64,000 nucleotides of DNA from Symsagittifera roscoffensis (lineage: Eukaryota > Xenacoelomorpha > Acoela > Convolutidae): assembly GCF_963678635.1 (NCBI RefSeq), contig NC_087063.1, positions 60,148,759 through 60,212,758 on the forward strand, in the 5' to 3' direction. Positions 1 through 10,415 of the stretch are shown piece by piece. A model generated the notes under the pieces. It did not search any database. It was given only the letters and a program-made list of their open reading frames with translations, and was not told where the DNA came from. The translations under genes and the position numbers were made by a program. Position 1 is the first letter of the stretch, and each line of letters begins with the position of its first letter.

Positions 1-148
1 AACTCAAACTTACCACTATCACTACCACTATCAGAAATAATTCTGTAACTCCCAAGTGGAAATCATACCTTGCGAAAAGGGTCATCGTGAGATATCTGTG
101 CGAAATCATTTTCAAAATTTGTCGGCAATGCATCCCTGTGATGTGTCT

Positions 149-237
149 ATTCTGCTAGCGTCGACCCATTCATCGAGGCGTCTATTTAATACAGGTTTAA
201 ATAGACGCCTCGATGAATGGGTCGACGCTAGCAGAAT
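149..237. repeat. Perfect inverted repeat (hairpin), unit 1
   Basis: Arms 149-189 and 197-237 are perfect reverse complements (41 bp) around a 7-nt loop TACAGGT. The right arm equals the coding strand of the MYST chromo-barrel exon, covering the codons for NRRLDEWVDAS. A transcript from either strand would form an ~89-nt hairpin of pre-miRNA or hpRNA size. Whether it is transcribed is not visible. Confidence 0.93.
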
Positions 238-641
238 TTCTGAGACTTTCCACATTTTTGGTTTGTACAATTTAGTTTTGACGCTAATTTCATAGTAACA
301 TGTAAGTTAATTCAGTGTTTTTTATTTTAGCCAAACTTTTTCGATTCTTGGACTAAGGCCTTAGTGTCAGCTACCTTCTAAACTCGTCGCGCGTGTTAAT
401 TGCCGATCTCTCTTTCCTACTGTTCAGCGCCTCTAATGTAAGTAACCTAATGCTGCTGGACGCCTGGTCGATTATTTTCTAATTAAACTCAAACTTACCA
501 CTATCACTACCACTATCAGAAATAATTCTGTAACTCCCAAGTGGAAATCATACCTTGCGAAAAGGGTCATCGTGAGATATCTGTGCGAAATCATTTTCAA
601 AATTTGTCGGCAATGCATCCCTGTGATGTGTCTATTCTGCT

Positions 642-714
642 AGCGTCGACCCATTCATCGAGGCGTCTATTTAATACAGGTTTAAATAGACGCCTCGATG
701 AATGGGTCGACGCT
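642..714. repeat. Inverted repeat (hairpin), unit 2, shortened stem
   Basis: This is the same fold-back as unit 1, but the distal right arm is replaced after CGACGCT by GGGAG. The perfect stem is therefore 33 bp with the same 7-nt loop. Confidence 0.88.
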
Positions 715-1111
715 GGGAGACTTTCCACATTTCTGGTTTGTACAATTTCGTTTTGACGCTAATTTCATAGTAACATGTAAGTTAATTCAATGTTTCTTGT
801 TTTAGCCAAACTTTTTCGATTCTTGGACTAAGGCCTTAGTGTCAGCTCCCTTCTTCTAAACTCGTCGCGCGTGTTAATTGCCGGTCTCTCTTTCCTACTG
901 TGCAGCGCCTCTAATGTAAGTAACCTAATGCTGCTGGAAGCCTGGTCGATTATTTTCTAATTAAACTCGAACTTACCACTATCACTACCACTATCAGAAA
1001 AAAATCTGTAACTCCCAAGTGGAAATCATACCTTGCGAAAAGGGTCATCGTGAGATATCTGTGCAAAATCATTTTCAAAATTTGTCGACAATGCATCCCT
1101 GTGATGTGTCT

Positions 1112-1200
1112 ATTCTGCTAGCGTCGACCCATTCATCGAGGCGTCTATTTAATACAGGTTTAAATAGACGCCTCGATGAATGGGTCGACGCTAGCAGAAT
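1112..1200. repeat. Perfect inverted repeat (hairpin), unit 3
   Basis: A 41-bp stem and 7-nt loop with the same sequence as unit 1. Confidence 0.92.
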
Positions 1201-1599
1201 TTCTGAGACTTTCCACATTTTTGTTTTGTACAATTTCGTTTTGACGCTAATTTCATAGTAACATGTAAGTTAATTCAGTGTTTTTTGTTTTAGCCAAACT
1301 TTTTCGATTCTTGGACTAAGGCCTTAGTGTCAGCTCCCTACTTCTAAACTCGTCGCGCGTGTTAATTGCCGGTCTCTCTTTCCTACTGTGCAGCGCCTCT
1401 AATGTAAGTAACCTAATGCTGCTGGAAGCCTGGTCGATTATTTTCTAATTAAACTCGAACTTACCACTATCACTACCACTATCAGAAATAAATCTGTAAC
1501 TCCCAAGTGGAAATCATACCTTGCGAAAAGGGTCATCGTGAGATATCTGTGCAAAATCATTTTCAAAATTTGTCGGCAATGCATCCCTGTGATGTGTCT

Positions 1600-1688
1600 A
1601 TTCAGCTAGCGACGACCCATTCATCGTGGCGTCTATTTAATACAGGTTTAAATAGACGCCTCGATGAATGGGTCGACGCTAGGAGAAT
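1600..1688. repeat. Inverted repeat (hairpin), unit 4, four mismatches
   Basis: The fold-back is the same as in unit 1, but four stem positions no longer pair because of base changes mainly in the left arm. It is an imperfect stem, closer in look to an animal pre-miRNA than the perfect units are. Confidence 0.9.
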
Positions 1689-2084
1689 TTCTGAGACTTT
1701 CCACATTTTTGGTTTGTACAATTTCGTTTTGACGCTAATTTCATAGTAACATGTAAGTTAATTCAATGTTTTTTGTTTTAGTCAAACTTTTTCGATTCTT
1801 GGACTAAGGCCTTAGTGTCAGCTACCTTCTAAACTCGTCGCGCGTGTTAATTGCCGATCTCTCTTTCCTACTGTTCAGCGCCTCTAATGTAAGTAACCTA
1901 ATGCTGCTGGACGCCTGGTCGATTATTTTCTAATTAAACTCAAACTTACCACTATCACTACCACTATCAGAAATAATTCTGTAACTCCCAAGTGGAAATC
2001 ATACCTTGCGAAAAGGGTCATCGTGAGATATCTGTGCGAAATCATTTTCAAAATTTGTCGGCAATGCATCCCTGTGATGTGTCT

Positions 2085-2173
2085 ATTCTGCTAGCGTCGA
2101 CCCATTCATCGAGGCGTCTATTTAATACAGGTTTAAATAGACGCCTCGATGAATGGGTCGACGCTAGCAGAAT
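2085..2173. repeat. Perfect inverted repeat (hairpin), unit 5
   Basis: The counterpart of unit 1, 1,936 bp downstream, with a 41-bp stem and 7-nt loop. Confidence 0.92.
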
Positions 2174-2577
2174 TTCTGAGACTTTCCACATTTTTGGTTT
2201 GTACGATTTAGTTTTGACGCTAATTTCATAGTAACATGTAAGTTAATTCAGTGTTTTTTATTTTAGCCAAACTTTTTCGATTCTTGGACTAAGGCCTTAG
2301 TGTCAGCTACCTTCTAAACTCGTCGCGCGTGTTAATTGCCGATCTCTCTTTCCTACTGTTCAGCGCCTCTAATGTAAGTAACCTAATGCTGCTGGACGCC
2401 TGGTCGATTATTTTCTAATTAAACTCAAACTTACCACTATCACTACCACTATCAGAAATAATTCTGTAACTCCCAAGTGGAAATCATACCTTGCGAAAAG
2501 GGTCATCGTGAGATATCTGTGCGAAATCATTTTCAAAATTTGTCGGCAATGCATCCCTGTGATGTGTCTATTCTGCT

Positions 2578-2650
2578 AGCGTCGACCCATTCATCGAGGC
2601 GTCTATTTAATACAGGTTTAAATAGACGCCTCGATGAATGGGTCGACGCT
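2578..2650. repeat. Inverted repeat (hairpin), unit 6, shortened stem
   Basis: The counterpart of unit 2, 1,936 bp downstream, with a 33-bp stem. Confidence 0.88.
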
Positions 2651-3047
2651 GGGAGACTTTCCACATTTCTGGTTTGTACAATTTCGTTTTGACGCTAATT
2701 TCATAGTAACATGTAAGTTAATTCAATGTTTCTTGTTTTAGCCAAACTTTTTCGATTCTTGGACTAAGGCCTTAGTGTCAGCTCCCTTCTTCTAAACTCG
2801 TCGCGCGTGTTAATTGCCGGTCTCTCTTTCCTACTGTGCAGCGCCTCTAATGTAAGTAACCTAATGCTGCTGGAAGCCTGGTCGATTATTTTCTAATTAA
2901 ACTCGAACTTACCACTATCACTACCACTATCAGAAAAAAATCTGTAACTCCCAAGTGGAAATCATACCTTGCGAAAAGGGTCATCGTGAGATATCTGTGC
3001 AAAATCATTTTCAAAATTTGTCGACAATGCATCCCTGTGATGTGTCT

Positions 3048-3136
3048 ATTCTGCTAGCGTCGACCCATTCATCGAGGCGTCTATTTAATACAGGTTTAAA
3101 TAGACGCCTCGATGAATGGGTCGACGCTAGCAGAAT
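3048..3136. repeat. Perfect inverted repeat (hairpin), unit 7
   Basis: The counterpart of unit 3, with a 41-bp stem and 7-nt loop. Confidence 0.92.
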
Positions 3137-3535
3137 TTCTGAGACTTTCCACATTTTTGTTTTGTACAATTTCGTTTTGACGCTAATTTCATAGTAACAT
3201 GTAAGTTAATTCAGTGTTTTTTGTTTTAGCCAAACTTTTTCGATTCTTGGACTAAGGCCTTAGTGTCAGCTCCCTACTTCTAAACTCGTCGCGCGTGTTA
3301 ATTGCCGGTCTCTCTTTCCTACTGTGCAGCGCCTCTAATGTAAGTAACCTAATGCTGCTGGAAGCCTGGTCGATTATTTTCTAATTAAACTCGAACTTAC
3401 CACTATCACTACCACTATCAGAAATAAATCTGTAACTCCCAAGTGGAAATCATACCTTGCGAAAAGGGTCATCGTGAGATATCTGTGCAAAATCATTTTC
3501 AAAATTTGTCGGCAATGCATCCCTGTGATGTGTCT

Positions 3536-3624
3536 ATTCAGCTAGCGACGACCCATTCATCGTGGCGTCTATTTAATACAGGTTTAAATAGACGCCTCGA
3601 TGAATGGGTCGACGCTAGGAGAAT
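3536..3624. repeat. Inverted repeat (hairpin), unit 8, four mismatches
   Basis: The counterpart of unit 4, carrying the same mismatches. Confidence 0.9.
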
Positions 3625-3872
3625 TTCTGAGACTTTCCACATTTTTGGTTTGTACAATTTCGTTTTGACGCTAATTTCATAGTAACATGTAAGTTAATTC
3701 AATGTTTTTTGTTTTAGCCAAACTTTTTCGATTCTTGGACTAAGGCCTTAGTGTCAGCTACCTTCTAAACTCGTCGCGCGTGTTAATTGCCGATCTCTCT
3801 TTCCTACTGTTCAGCGCCTCTAATGTAAGTAACCTAATGCTGCTGGACGCCTGGTCGATTATTTTCTAATTA

Positions 3873-4970
3873 AACTCAAACTTACCACTATCACTACCAC
3901 TATCAGAAATAATTCTGTAACTCCCAAGTGGAAATCATACCTTGCGAAAAGGGTCATCGTGAGATATCTGTGCGAAATCAATTTCAAAATTTTGTCGGCA
4001 ATGCATCCCTGTCATGTGTCTATTCTGCTAGCGTCGACCCATTCATCGAGGCGTCTATTTAAACGTGTATAGTGCACAAAAAACTGAATCTGGGTAGATC
4101 TCAATAGTTCGCATTCTTCTGGCGCGTCAAGATTTTCACGAGTCTCAAGAATCTGCGCATTCCTGTACACGCCATCACGCGACTTCACAAAGTATTGCCG
4201 ATCTAAGAGAATCGTGTTTTCCGTTAGATTTAACTGAAACAATATCCCGTTTCGTTACCGTACCGTGAACACCACTTCATAACAAACTCTTTTTCAAAAA
4301 AATGATAGAAAACACTGATTTGAAATAACCAAAATTCAGCGACTACTTTTTGTTTTGGAATGACGCAAAGAGGAACCCCGTGAATGAAAAAACAGTCACT
4401 GAAGAAGAAACGATCTAATCAGACAGCCTGCATTTCTCAATTACTATCAGACTACGCAAAGCTCATCCATTAAATTACCTATCAATTTTTTGCTGTCACT
4501 GAAGTCCTCACAATTTTAAAAAAGAAACGATCGAAGAAACTTTTGCCTCCTGAAAAATCGACTTTATATGAGTGAATTCGGCATGAAAACTGAAAAACTG
4601 TAGGGAACTGAAAAGTTGAACTGAACTTCCGAGCAATTTACTTAACACAGTTGTAATTCAAAAACAGTTTGTCACAAATCGATTCAATTAATCAACAAAA
4701 AGTACAGATATAATAGACGGATGCCTGAAAAAAAAGGTGGTCATTTTATAAAAGGTGGTTCAGTGAATTTCAATTTTTGCGAAGCTCTCACAAAATTATG
4801 TCAAAGAAAACTCCACAAAAAATAATTTACATAAGGTGATATAACCGTCCGAGTACAGGTAACGAAGAATAATTCAAATGCAACAAAAATAGTTAATAAT
4901 ATGAAGTGAGTGTAAGTCACGCAATTGTTTGTTGAATTATGTAATTGAAACAAACATTACGAGAGTCGCG
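3873..4970. repeat. Segmental duplicate of 5790-6895
   Basis: This stretch (a non-inverted array-type unit, the exon and the sequence upstream of it) is repeated at about 5790-6895 with moderate divergence and indels. Shared landmarks include the splice-like segment, the exon and the AT-rich stretch following it. The part beyond the exon (about 4262-4970) shows no convincing gene. Confidence 0.8.
4012..4248 (-). pseudogene. Broken copy of MYST acetyltransferase chromo-barrel exon
   Basis: The minus strand reads a chromo-barrel (Tudor-knot) segment with FFVHYTRLNRRLDEWVDAS near its end, closely matching the intact copy at 5884-6184. A TTTCAG-type acceptor precedes it in the same place. Unlike the other copy it lacks a few bases near the ATG, and it stops right after the RIDT residues because of a TGA. 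It directly abuts the hairpin array and matches the hairpin arms exactly where the 5884-6184 copy has one difference, so this type of copy is the likely parent of the array. I infer a decayed duplicate rather than an expressed gene. Confidence 0.75.
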
Positions 4971-5229
4971 TAGAGCTACCTTGTTCCTGTTAGAGATCAA
5001 CGCAATGCATGGCAGAATCAAAATTTTATCTGGAACAGTTGATTGGGAGAATCGGCTGTTTCATAGGATTAACGGTCTTATGTGACAGAATAAACGAATT
5101 AGGAATTCGGTTTTAACTGACATGTGAACTTTTAAAAATTCTTTTGTAAAGACACGCGACCATTTTTGAATGCAGCGAAAATCAGTAGCACAATTTTCGC
5201 TGGTCGGAATAAGACCGAAATTTTCCGCG
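4971..5229. other. Unassigned AT-rich spacer
   Basis: No gene, RNA or repeat family is recognised here. One short minus-strand ORF overlaps it (5061-5243) but has no recognisable motif and is not called. Confidence 0.5.
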
Positions 5230-5470
5230 GAAAAAAAAACCAACAGCAGATAGAGATTTACTATCGAAGATATTAGACGAAGAGCATTCCGAATTGTAAC
5301 GATTGTGCAGCTACAATTGTTATGGAGTAGTTTCCGAGAACTGGGAGGAGTATTGGGAGGATTTCGCTACCCTTCTTGATCAACAAAAAGACATCTCTTC
5401 GTCCGGATTCAAGAATCCGGAAGGATCTTGGCAAGAGACTTGAAACTCAGGTTAAACTAATTTTAGCTTC
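5230..5470 (-). repeat. Decayed LTR fragment related to element A
   Basis: On the minus strand, around 5280-5440, there is an imperfect match to the middle of the element A LTR. It includes the CCGGATTCTTGAATCCGG palindrome and the CAATTGTAGC/ACAATCGTTA hairpin region followed by a TTCGGAA..CTC block. It is highly diverged, so this is an old insertion in the opposite orientation to D and A. Confidence 0.5.
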
Positions 5471-5594
5471 CGGAAATGTCCTGAATTGAAACAAATAACA
5501 TCAAATTAGTTTTCAGATAATGAGAAGCTACTCTTATGTAACAATTTTATTCATTTAGTCACAAATTTCTGACTTTTCACCTTTTTTGTTTTTA

Positions 5595-5883
5595 CAATTT
5601 CGTTTTGACGCTAATTTCATACTAACATGTAAGTTACTTCAATGTTTTTTGTTTTAGCCAAACTTTTTCGATTCTTGAACTGTAGCCTTAGTGTCAGCTC
5701 CCTTCTTCTAAACTCGACGCGCAAGTTAATTGCCGGTCTCTCGTTCCTAATGTGCAGCGCCTCTAATGTAAGTAACCTAATGCTGCTGGACGCCTGGTCG
5801 ATTATTTTCTAATTAAACTCCAACTTACCACTATCACTACCACTATCAGAAATAAATCTGTAACTTCCAAGTTGAAATCATAC
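5595..5883. repeat. Single array-type unit without the inverted segment
   Basis: This segment is homologous to the non-hairpin part of the 485-bp units. On the minus strand it follows the donor site of the MYST exon, so it is probably the ancestral intron sequence from which the array units came. Confidence 0.7.
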
Positions 5884-6184
5884 CTTGCGAAAAGGGTCAT
5901 CGTGAGATATCTGTGCAAAATCATTTTCAAAGTTTTTGTCGGCGAGGCATCCCTGCGATGTGTCTATTCTGCTCGCGTCGACCCATTCATCGAGGCGTCT
6001 ATTTAAACCTGTATAGTGCACATAATACTGAATCTGGGTAGATCTCAATAGTTCGCCTTCTTCTGGCGCGTCAAGATTTTCACGAGTCTCAAGAATCTGC
6101 GCATTCCTGTACACGCCATCACGCGACTTCACAAAGTACTGCCGATCTAAGAGAATCGGGTTTTCCGTTAGATGTAGCATTTAA
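5884..6184 (-). CDS. MYST-family histone acetyltransferase, chromo-barrel exon (partial gene)
   Basis: The minus strand encodes about 100 residues containing a chromo-barrel (Tudor-knot) domain, with the YYVHYTGLNRRLDEWVDAS signature typical of MOF/KAT8 and Tip60/KAT5. The NRRLDEWVD wording is closest to MOF. This domain binds RNA or modified histone tails and sits N-terminal to the MYST catalytic domain, which is not in this window. A consensus acceptor (TTGTTTCAG) lies just before the exon and a donor (AAG followed by GTATGA) just after it. An ATG occurs at 6178-6180 near the exon start. It could be an exon of a live gene whose other exons lie outside, or a duplicated gene fragment, since mobile DNA starts only 800 bp away and no other exon is found here. 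Confidence 0.72.
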
Positions 6185-6962
6185 CTGAAACAATATCCAG
6201 TTTCGTTACCGGACCGTGAACACTTCTTGAAAAAAAATTTTTCAAAAAAATGATAGAAAACAGATTTTAAATGACCAAATTTCAGCGACTATTTTTTGTT
6301 TTGGAATGAGGCAAAGAGGAAGCACGTGAACGAAAAAACAGTCACCTGAAGAAGAAATGATCTGATCAGACAGCCTGCATTTTTCAAGTACTATGATACT
6401 ACGCAAAGCTCATCCATTAAAATACTTATCAATTTTTTGCTATCACTGAAATCCTCACAATTAAAAAAAAAACGATCGAGGAAACTTTTGCCTCCAAAAA
6501 ATCGACCTTATATGAGTGAATTCGGCATGAAGACTGAAAAACTGTAGGGAACTGAAAACTTGAACTGAACTCCCGAGCAATTTACTTAACACAGTTATAA
6601 TTCAAAAACAGTTATAACTCAAAATTCAATCACAGTTATAATTCAAAATAGACGGATGCCTGAAAAAAAACAGGTGGTCATTTTATAGATACACAACAAA
6701 ATGTTCAGTAAGTTTCAATTTTTGCGATGCTCTCACAAAATTATGCCTAAGAAAACTCCACAAAAAACTAATTCACATAAGGTCATATAACAGTCCGAGA
6801 ACGAGTAACGAAGAAAAATTCAAATGCAACAAAATTAGTTAATAATATGAAGTGAGTGTAGTCACGCAATTGTTTGTTGAAGTATGTTGTTGTTGTGGCT
6901 TTCCAGTAGAATACTGGTGCGAATTTCTTCCACAGAGTTTATAATATTGTCCAGTTATTTTT
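6185..6962. other. AT-rich spacer, duplicate of upstream flank
   Basis: About 6185-6895 is the second copy of the segmental duplication at 4262-4970. No gene is supported. Confidence 0.55.
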
Positions 6963-7238
6963 TGTAACATTCGCCCGGAAGTACATATCGACGGAAAATA
7001 GAGCCAAGCTATAAAACGACTGGCTAGCGTCTAAACAAAGCTCTACATGCTTTTAACTGTCTCTACCAAAGCCAGTTCTTTTGGTGGTCTTTCTAACATC
7101 GGGTCGACAAAAACGTTACTGATTTCGGCTTCGGTCAAAACACTCAAATTAACTTAATTACATACAGAATTAGTGAGCTCATGGCTGGGTCTCAGTATCC
7201 CCAGACCACGATCACTCCTAAAATCAGGGCTACTACTA
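6963..7238 (-). mobile_element. Element D 3' LTR, first part (split by the LINE)
   Basis: The sequence begins TGTAACATTCGCCCGG and matches the first ~275 bp of the element A LTR with moderate divergence. It stops at the CTACTACTATT point where the LINE tail begins, and the rest of the same LTR resumes at 36205. The two parts total about 890 bp against 919 bp for the A LTR. The internal sequence lies to the right, so D is oriented like A (minus strand). Confidence 0.85.
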
Positions 7239-7305
7239 TTGTTGTTGTTGTTGTTGTTGGGGATTCACAGCACTGCTGTTGGGATTCTTGGTCCCGGCGT
7301 CTTCT

Positions 7306-8674
7306 CTAAAACAATGTCCACTTGTTTCTGCACGTGATACAATCACAGAATAATTGCCACGTGCACGCTGTCATTTCTGAAAATCTCTCGTTTACAAATT
7401 TCCACATCGTGTTTAAAATTCTCGTCTTGAGGCCGATTCGTTTATCAAAATGAATATATGGTTCTAATCGATTTACAATCCTACTGGTTCTGAAAACAAA
7501 TGCGTTTCTCGCTTTTTCCGTTCTCACTTTTCGCATCTCAAAAATTTCTGTATTTCTAGCCCGTGTGGTTCGCCTGTTTAACACTATTTCATTTCGTTCA
7601 TTAGAATCAAGACTGGCAAGAAGTAAGATGTTATTTAGCTGGATGAACATGGGCAGGGGTAAAATGTATAGCAAGCGTAGTTCGTTGATGTACACTCCCG
7701 TTTTATTTCCAGTGATCCAACGGATTACTTTCTTTTGAAATCGCTCCAACTGCAATTGATCCCCCCTCGATATATGTGTACATGAGAGTCCGTATAATAA
7801 CACTGGAAGTATTAGTGACTTATACAGGCCTAACTTTACAAACGTATTTATCTTTGCTGATAGGTTTCTTCTCAGGAGGTACAGTACTTGGTTTGCCGTC
7901 TTTAATCTTGTTTCAATGTGTACCTTCCAATTTAAATCGCCCGACACAAAAATTCCCAGCTCTTTCACAACCATCGATGTTTCAAGCACTTCACCAAAAA
8001 GCATAGAGTTAGCGTCTCCGCCCCTAAAACTTACTTTTGCACATTTATCTAGTGCTAATTCCATTTTGTTTTCAGTTACCCACTGCTGAATTTTGTCCAG
8101 ATCCTCTTGAATTTCAATTGATGTTTTTTTGATGGAAAGTAGTTTAAGATCATCCGCAAAAATATATGGTTCAGAGAATTTGAGTACTTCAGGTAGGTCG
8201 TTAATAAAAATGCAAAAGAGCAGTGGTCCTAAAAGTGATCCTTGGGGAACACCACTAGTGACTTCTAAAACTTTTGAGCTGATATTGTCTACTCGTACAA
8301 ACTGTTTCCTGTTTTTCAAATAGTCATAGAGTACCTCTAACATGCAGCCTCCTATTCCTATAAGTGCAACTTTCTTAAATAGATCAAAATGCGGAACTTT
8401 ATCAAAGGCTTTTGCAAAGTCAGTGTAGAATGCTACAATTTCTGCGTTTGAGTCATTGTCAAGCGCTTCATATATTTCTTTCAGGAAAGAGAGCATGTTT
8501 GACAAAACTGATCTACCTTTAGTAAAACCGTGTTGATGTTTCGTCAAATACCAGGCAAAGTAAGGGTACAGGTCTTTGTATATACATTTTTCAAGGACTT
8601 TGCTGTCAATATTTAATAGCGATACTGGTCTATAGTTGTTCACCATTTTTCGGTCACCTTTTTTGTGAACAGGA
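7306..8674 (-). pseudogene. LINE ORF2, reverse transcriptase part (separated from its endonuclease)
   Basis: The minus strand encodes a non-LTR reverse transcriptase in order. It starts with HKKGDRKMVNNYRPVSLL, then GFTKGRS, motif A (YTDFAKAFDKV), motif B (SGVPQGSLLGPLLF), motif C (FADDLKLL) and the thumb region. It ends in the short CTWQLFCDCI..CRNKW cysteine segment, without a long zinc-finger tail. The frame is open, but the N-terminal endonuclease part lies 24.5 kb away at 33182 because element A sits between codons for TP and VH. A protein started at the ATG at 8680-8682 would be a truncation that uses LTR bases. The family is CR1/Jockey-like, from motif wording and the PHD-type ORF1. 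It was functional-looking before the A insertion. Confidence 0.88.
8670..8674. repeat. Target site duplication of element A (left)
   Basis: CAGGA directly precedes the TG of the left LTR and recurs right after the other LTR at 33177-33181. Removing A and one copy restores the LINE reading frame exactly. Confidence 0.95.
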
Positions 8675-9593
8675 TGTAACATTCGCCCGGAAGATACATA
8701 TCGACGGATAACAAAACTAAGTCTTAAGACGACTGGCTAGCGTCTAAACAGAGCTTTGCATGTTTTTCACCGTCTCTACCAAGCCAGTACTTTTCGGTGG
8801 TCTTTCTTACATCAGGCTGACAAAAACGTTACTGTTCTCCGGCTTCGACCAGAACGCTCAAATTAACTAGATTACATGCAAAAATAGTGAGCTCATGGCT
8901 GGGTCTCAGTATCCCCAGACCACGAGGTCACTCCTAAAAACAGGGCTACTACTTATTATATTACTATTGTTTTTGTTCAGTAGATAAAAATCATCATCTC
9001 CATCGAAGATGGATCAACCCTTTCCCCCCTACTTCTAGCTCCTCATTCTTGTCAAAACGAATTAAGATCTTAATTAAATTCAAGTCAGGACATGACGGAT
9101 GCTAAAATTCAATATAAGTTCATAAAAGTCCACGTCCCGAGACCCTTCCGGATTCTTGAATCCGGTGAATCAAGCTTCTTAATATCCAGTTCACAATAAC
9201 TCGGAAGGCTGGGTTTTACCCTTCACCGTTGCTCGCAACGGCCTTGCAACTATTGTAACAGCACAATAGTTGCAACTCGGAACGTCCTCTGCTGTTCGGT
9301 AGTTCGTTGTAGTTTTTTTGTCTCGATTTCGTACTGTTCGTAATCGCAGATAAAAGTTGTTCTGTTTTTTCTTGCTCTTTTAGCTAAAAATGGCCGTTTC
9401 TGACGCTTCTCAGAAATATGACGTCATAATTCGAATTTTTAAAAATTAGAATTCCAGAATCTTCTAGCCTTCACCGTTTGGCTAATCGTTCAAATAACGT
9501 CCTTATCCGTTCTAAATCGCCAATTCGGAAGGCTTGCTGCTAAAATACCGAATTCTGCAGAGACTGCATTTTGGCCATTCTGGTCGAATGTCA
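8675..9593 (-). repeat. Element A 3' LTR
   Basis: This is a 919-bp copy bounded by TG and CA (TGTAACATTCG..CGAATGTCA on the plus strand, short inverted ends). By eye it differs from the 5' LTR at one base (near 8820, C versus A in the other copy). Confidence 0.96.
9244..9275. repeat. Hairpin inside the A LTR
   Basis: TTGCAACTATTGT and its reverse complement ACAATAGTTGCAA form a 13-bp stem with a 6-nt loop. It recurs in the other LTR at 32827-32858 and, partly decayed, in D near 36478-36510. Confidence 0.8.
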
Positions 9594-9610
9594 CATACTC
9601 CCCGGACAGT
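9594..9610 (-). promoter_or_regulatory. Polypurine tract of element A
   Basis: On the minus strand TGTCCGGGGAGTATG directly abuts the TG of the 3' LTR. The same core sits at the same place in element B (before 58370) and D (after 36817). It is the expected primer for plus-strand DNA synthesis. Confidence 0.8.
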
Positions 9611-10415
9611 CCGGTCAATGTCCTCATTGAATCGCGCAATGTTCTAAGTGGTTACAGTGTCATCGAACAGAATTTACAAAATGCACGAAATTACTTTTAC
9701 CTACGTCACATCGACTCACTGCAGAATATAAATGGCATCATCCTACATCACTATAGCCTTCAAATTCTTTCATTAATCTGCACATTGAGGATATGACTTA
9801 AGATAAAACATATTTTCTGACTTCCAGTGTCAATATCCCGATTGAAACTTTTTCTCCTAGATTTAAAAGGTGTTGGCTTGCAGGACAGTCCTGCCAACCA
9901 GCAAGCTAAAATTATCCTACTATGCTCCTTCCCTTCGGAAATCTTGCTTGTTTATTGTCCTGAATATTAAAACTAAGGAACTTTGTGGTTAGAAAGAACA
10001 ATGCAACAACCTCCCTCCTCAAGAAGTTACTCAAGTTTTTCATGTCACCACAAAGTGATCAGTCTTCCTAAGTGATTAAAAACAATCATGCAGGCTGGAA
10101 TATTTAAATATACTCTTCCCTCAAGCCTTTCTAAATAAATAATAAGTGAGTGCCTCTAAAGCCACTTCAACTAAAACCAAAATGCAAATTTATAAATGCA
10201 ACAATTTCCAAACTCAACTTAAATGTTTCAGTTTTCAATTACAACTTGGTTGCTTGGTTTCTCATTTGAGTTTTTCACACACATAAAACAATTTTGAGTT
10301 TTAACTTTTCTTCATCATCCCTTTGTTCTCTTCTTTTTTTGTCGTTTAGAAGTTCTAAAACTTCTAAATTCTTCTAATTTTCTTTCTTGTTGCCTCTTGT
10401 TTTCTCGACCATTCC
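9611..10415 (-). other. Element A 3' untranslated region
   Basis: Between the end of the second ORF and the polypurine tract there is no further open gene. The first ~150 bp next to the LTR are shared with the D remnant at 36818-36968, including a CTGCAGAATATAAATGGC segment. Confidence 0.6.

Larger units (their letters stand above)
1..3872. repeat. Tandem array of eight ~485-bp units in two 1,936-bp higher-order repeats
   Basis: Equivalent points fall at 56, 541, 1019, 1507, 1992, 2477, 2955 and 3443. The spacings are 485, 478, 488, 485, then the same series again, so the array is a tetramer present twice with a 1,936-bp period. The two tetramers differ at only a few bases by eye (for example near 2204 and 1779/3715). 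Each unit consists of intron-like sequence plus the 3' part of the MYST chromo-barrel exon in reverse orientation, followed by an inverted copy of part of that exon. The array probably extends left of the window, because base 1 lies inside a unit. A short ORF on the plus strand in each unit is a by-product of antisense exon sequence and is not called as a gene. Confidence 0.93.

Noticed and set aside
56-3682. Repeated 71-79-residue ORFs on the plus strand of the array
   Set aside because: They start with GTG, run antisense to the MYST exon and through its inverted copy, and exist only because the unit is repeated.
1-3872. CRISPR-like array
   Set aside because: Units are ~485 bp and repeated in full with no variable spacers, and the DNA is eukaryotic.
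5820-5883. A second tiny exon with a 26-nt intron after the MYST exon
   Set aside because: Acceptor- and donor-like bases are present, but such a short intron is implausible in an animal and the encoded residues are low complexity.
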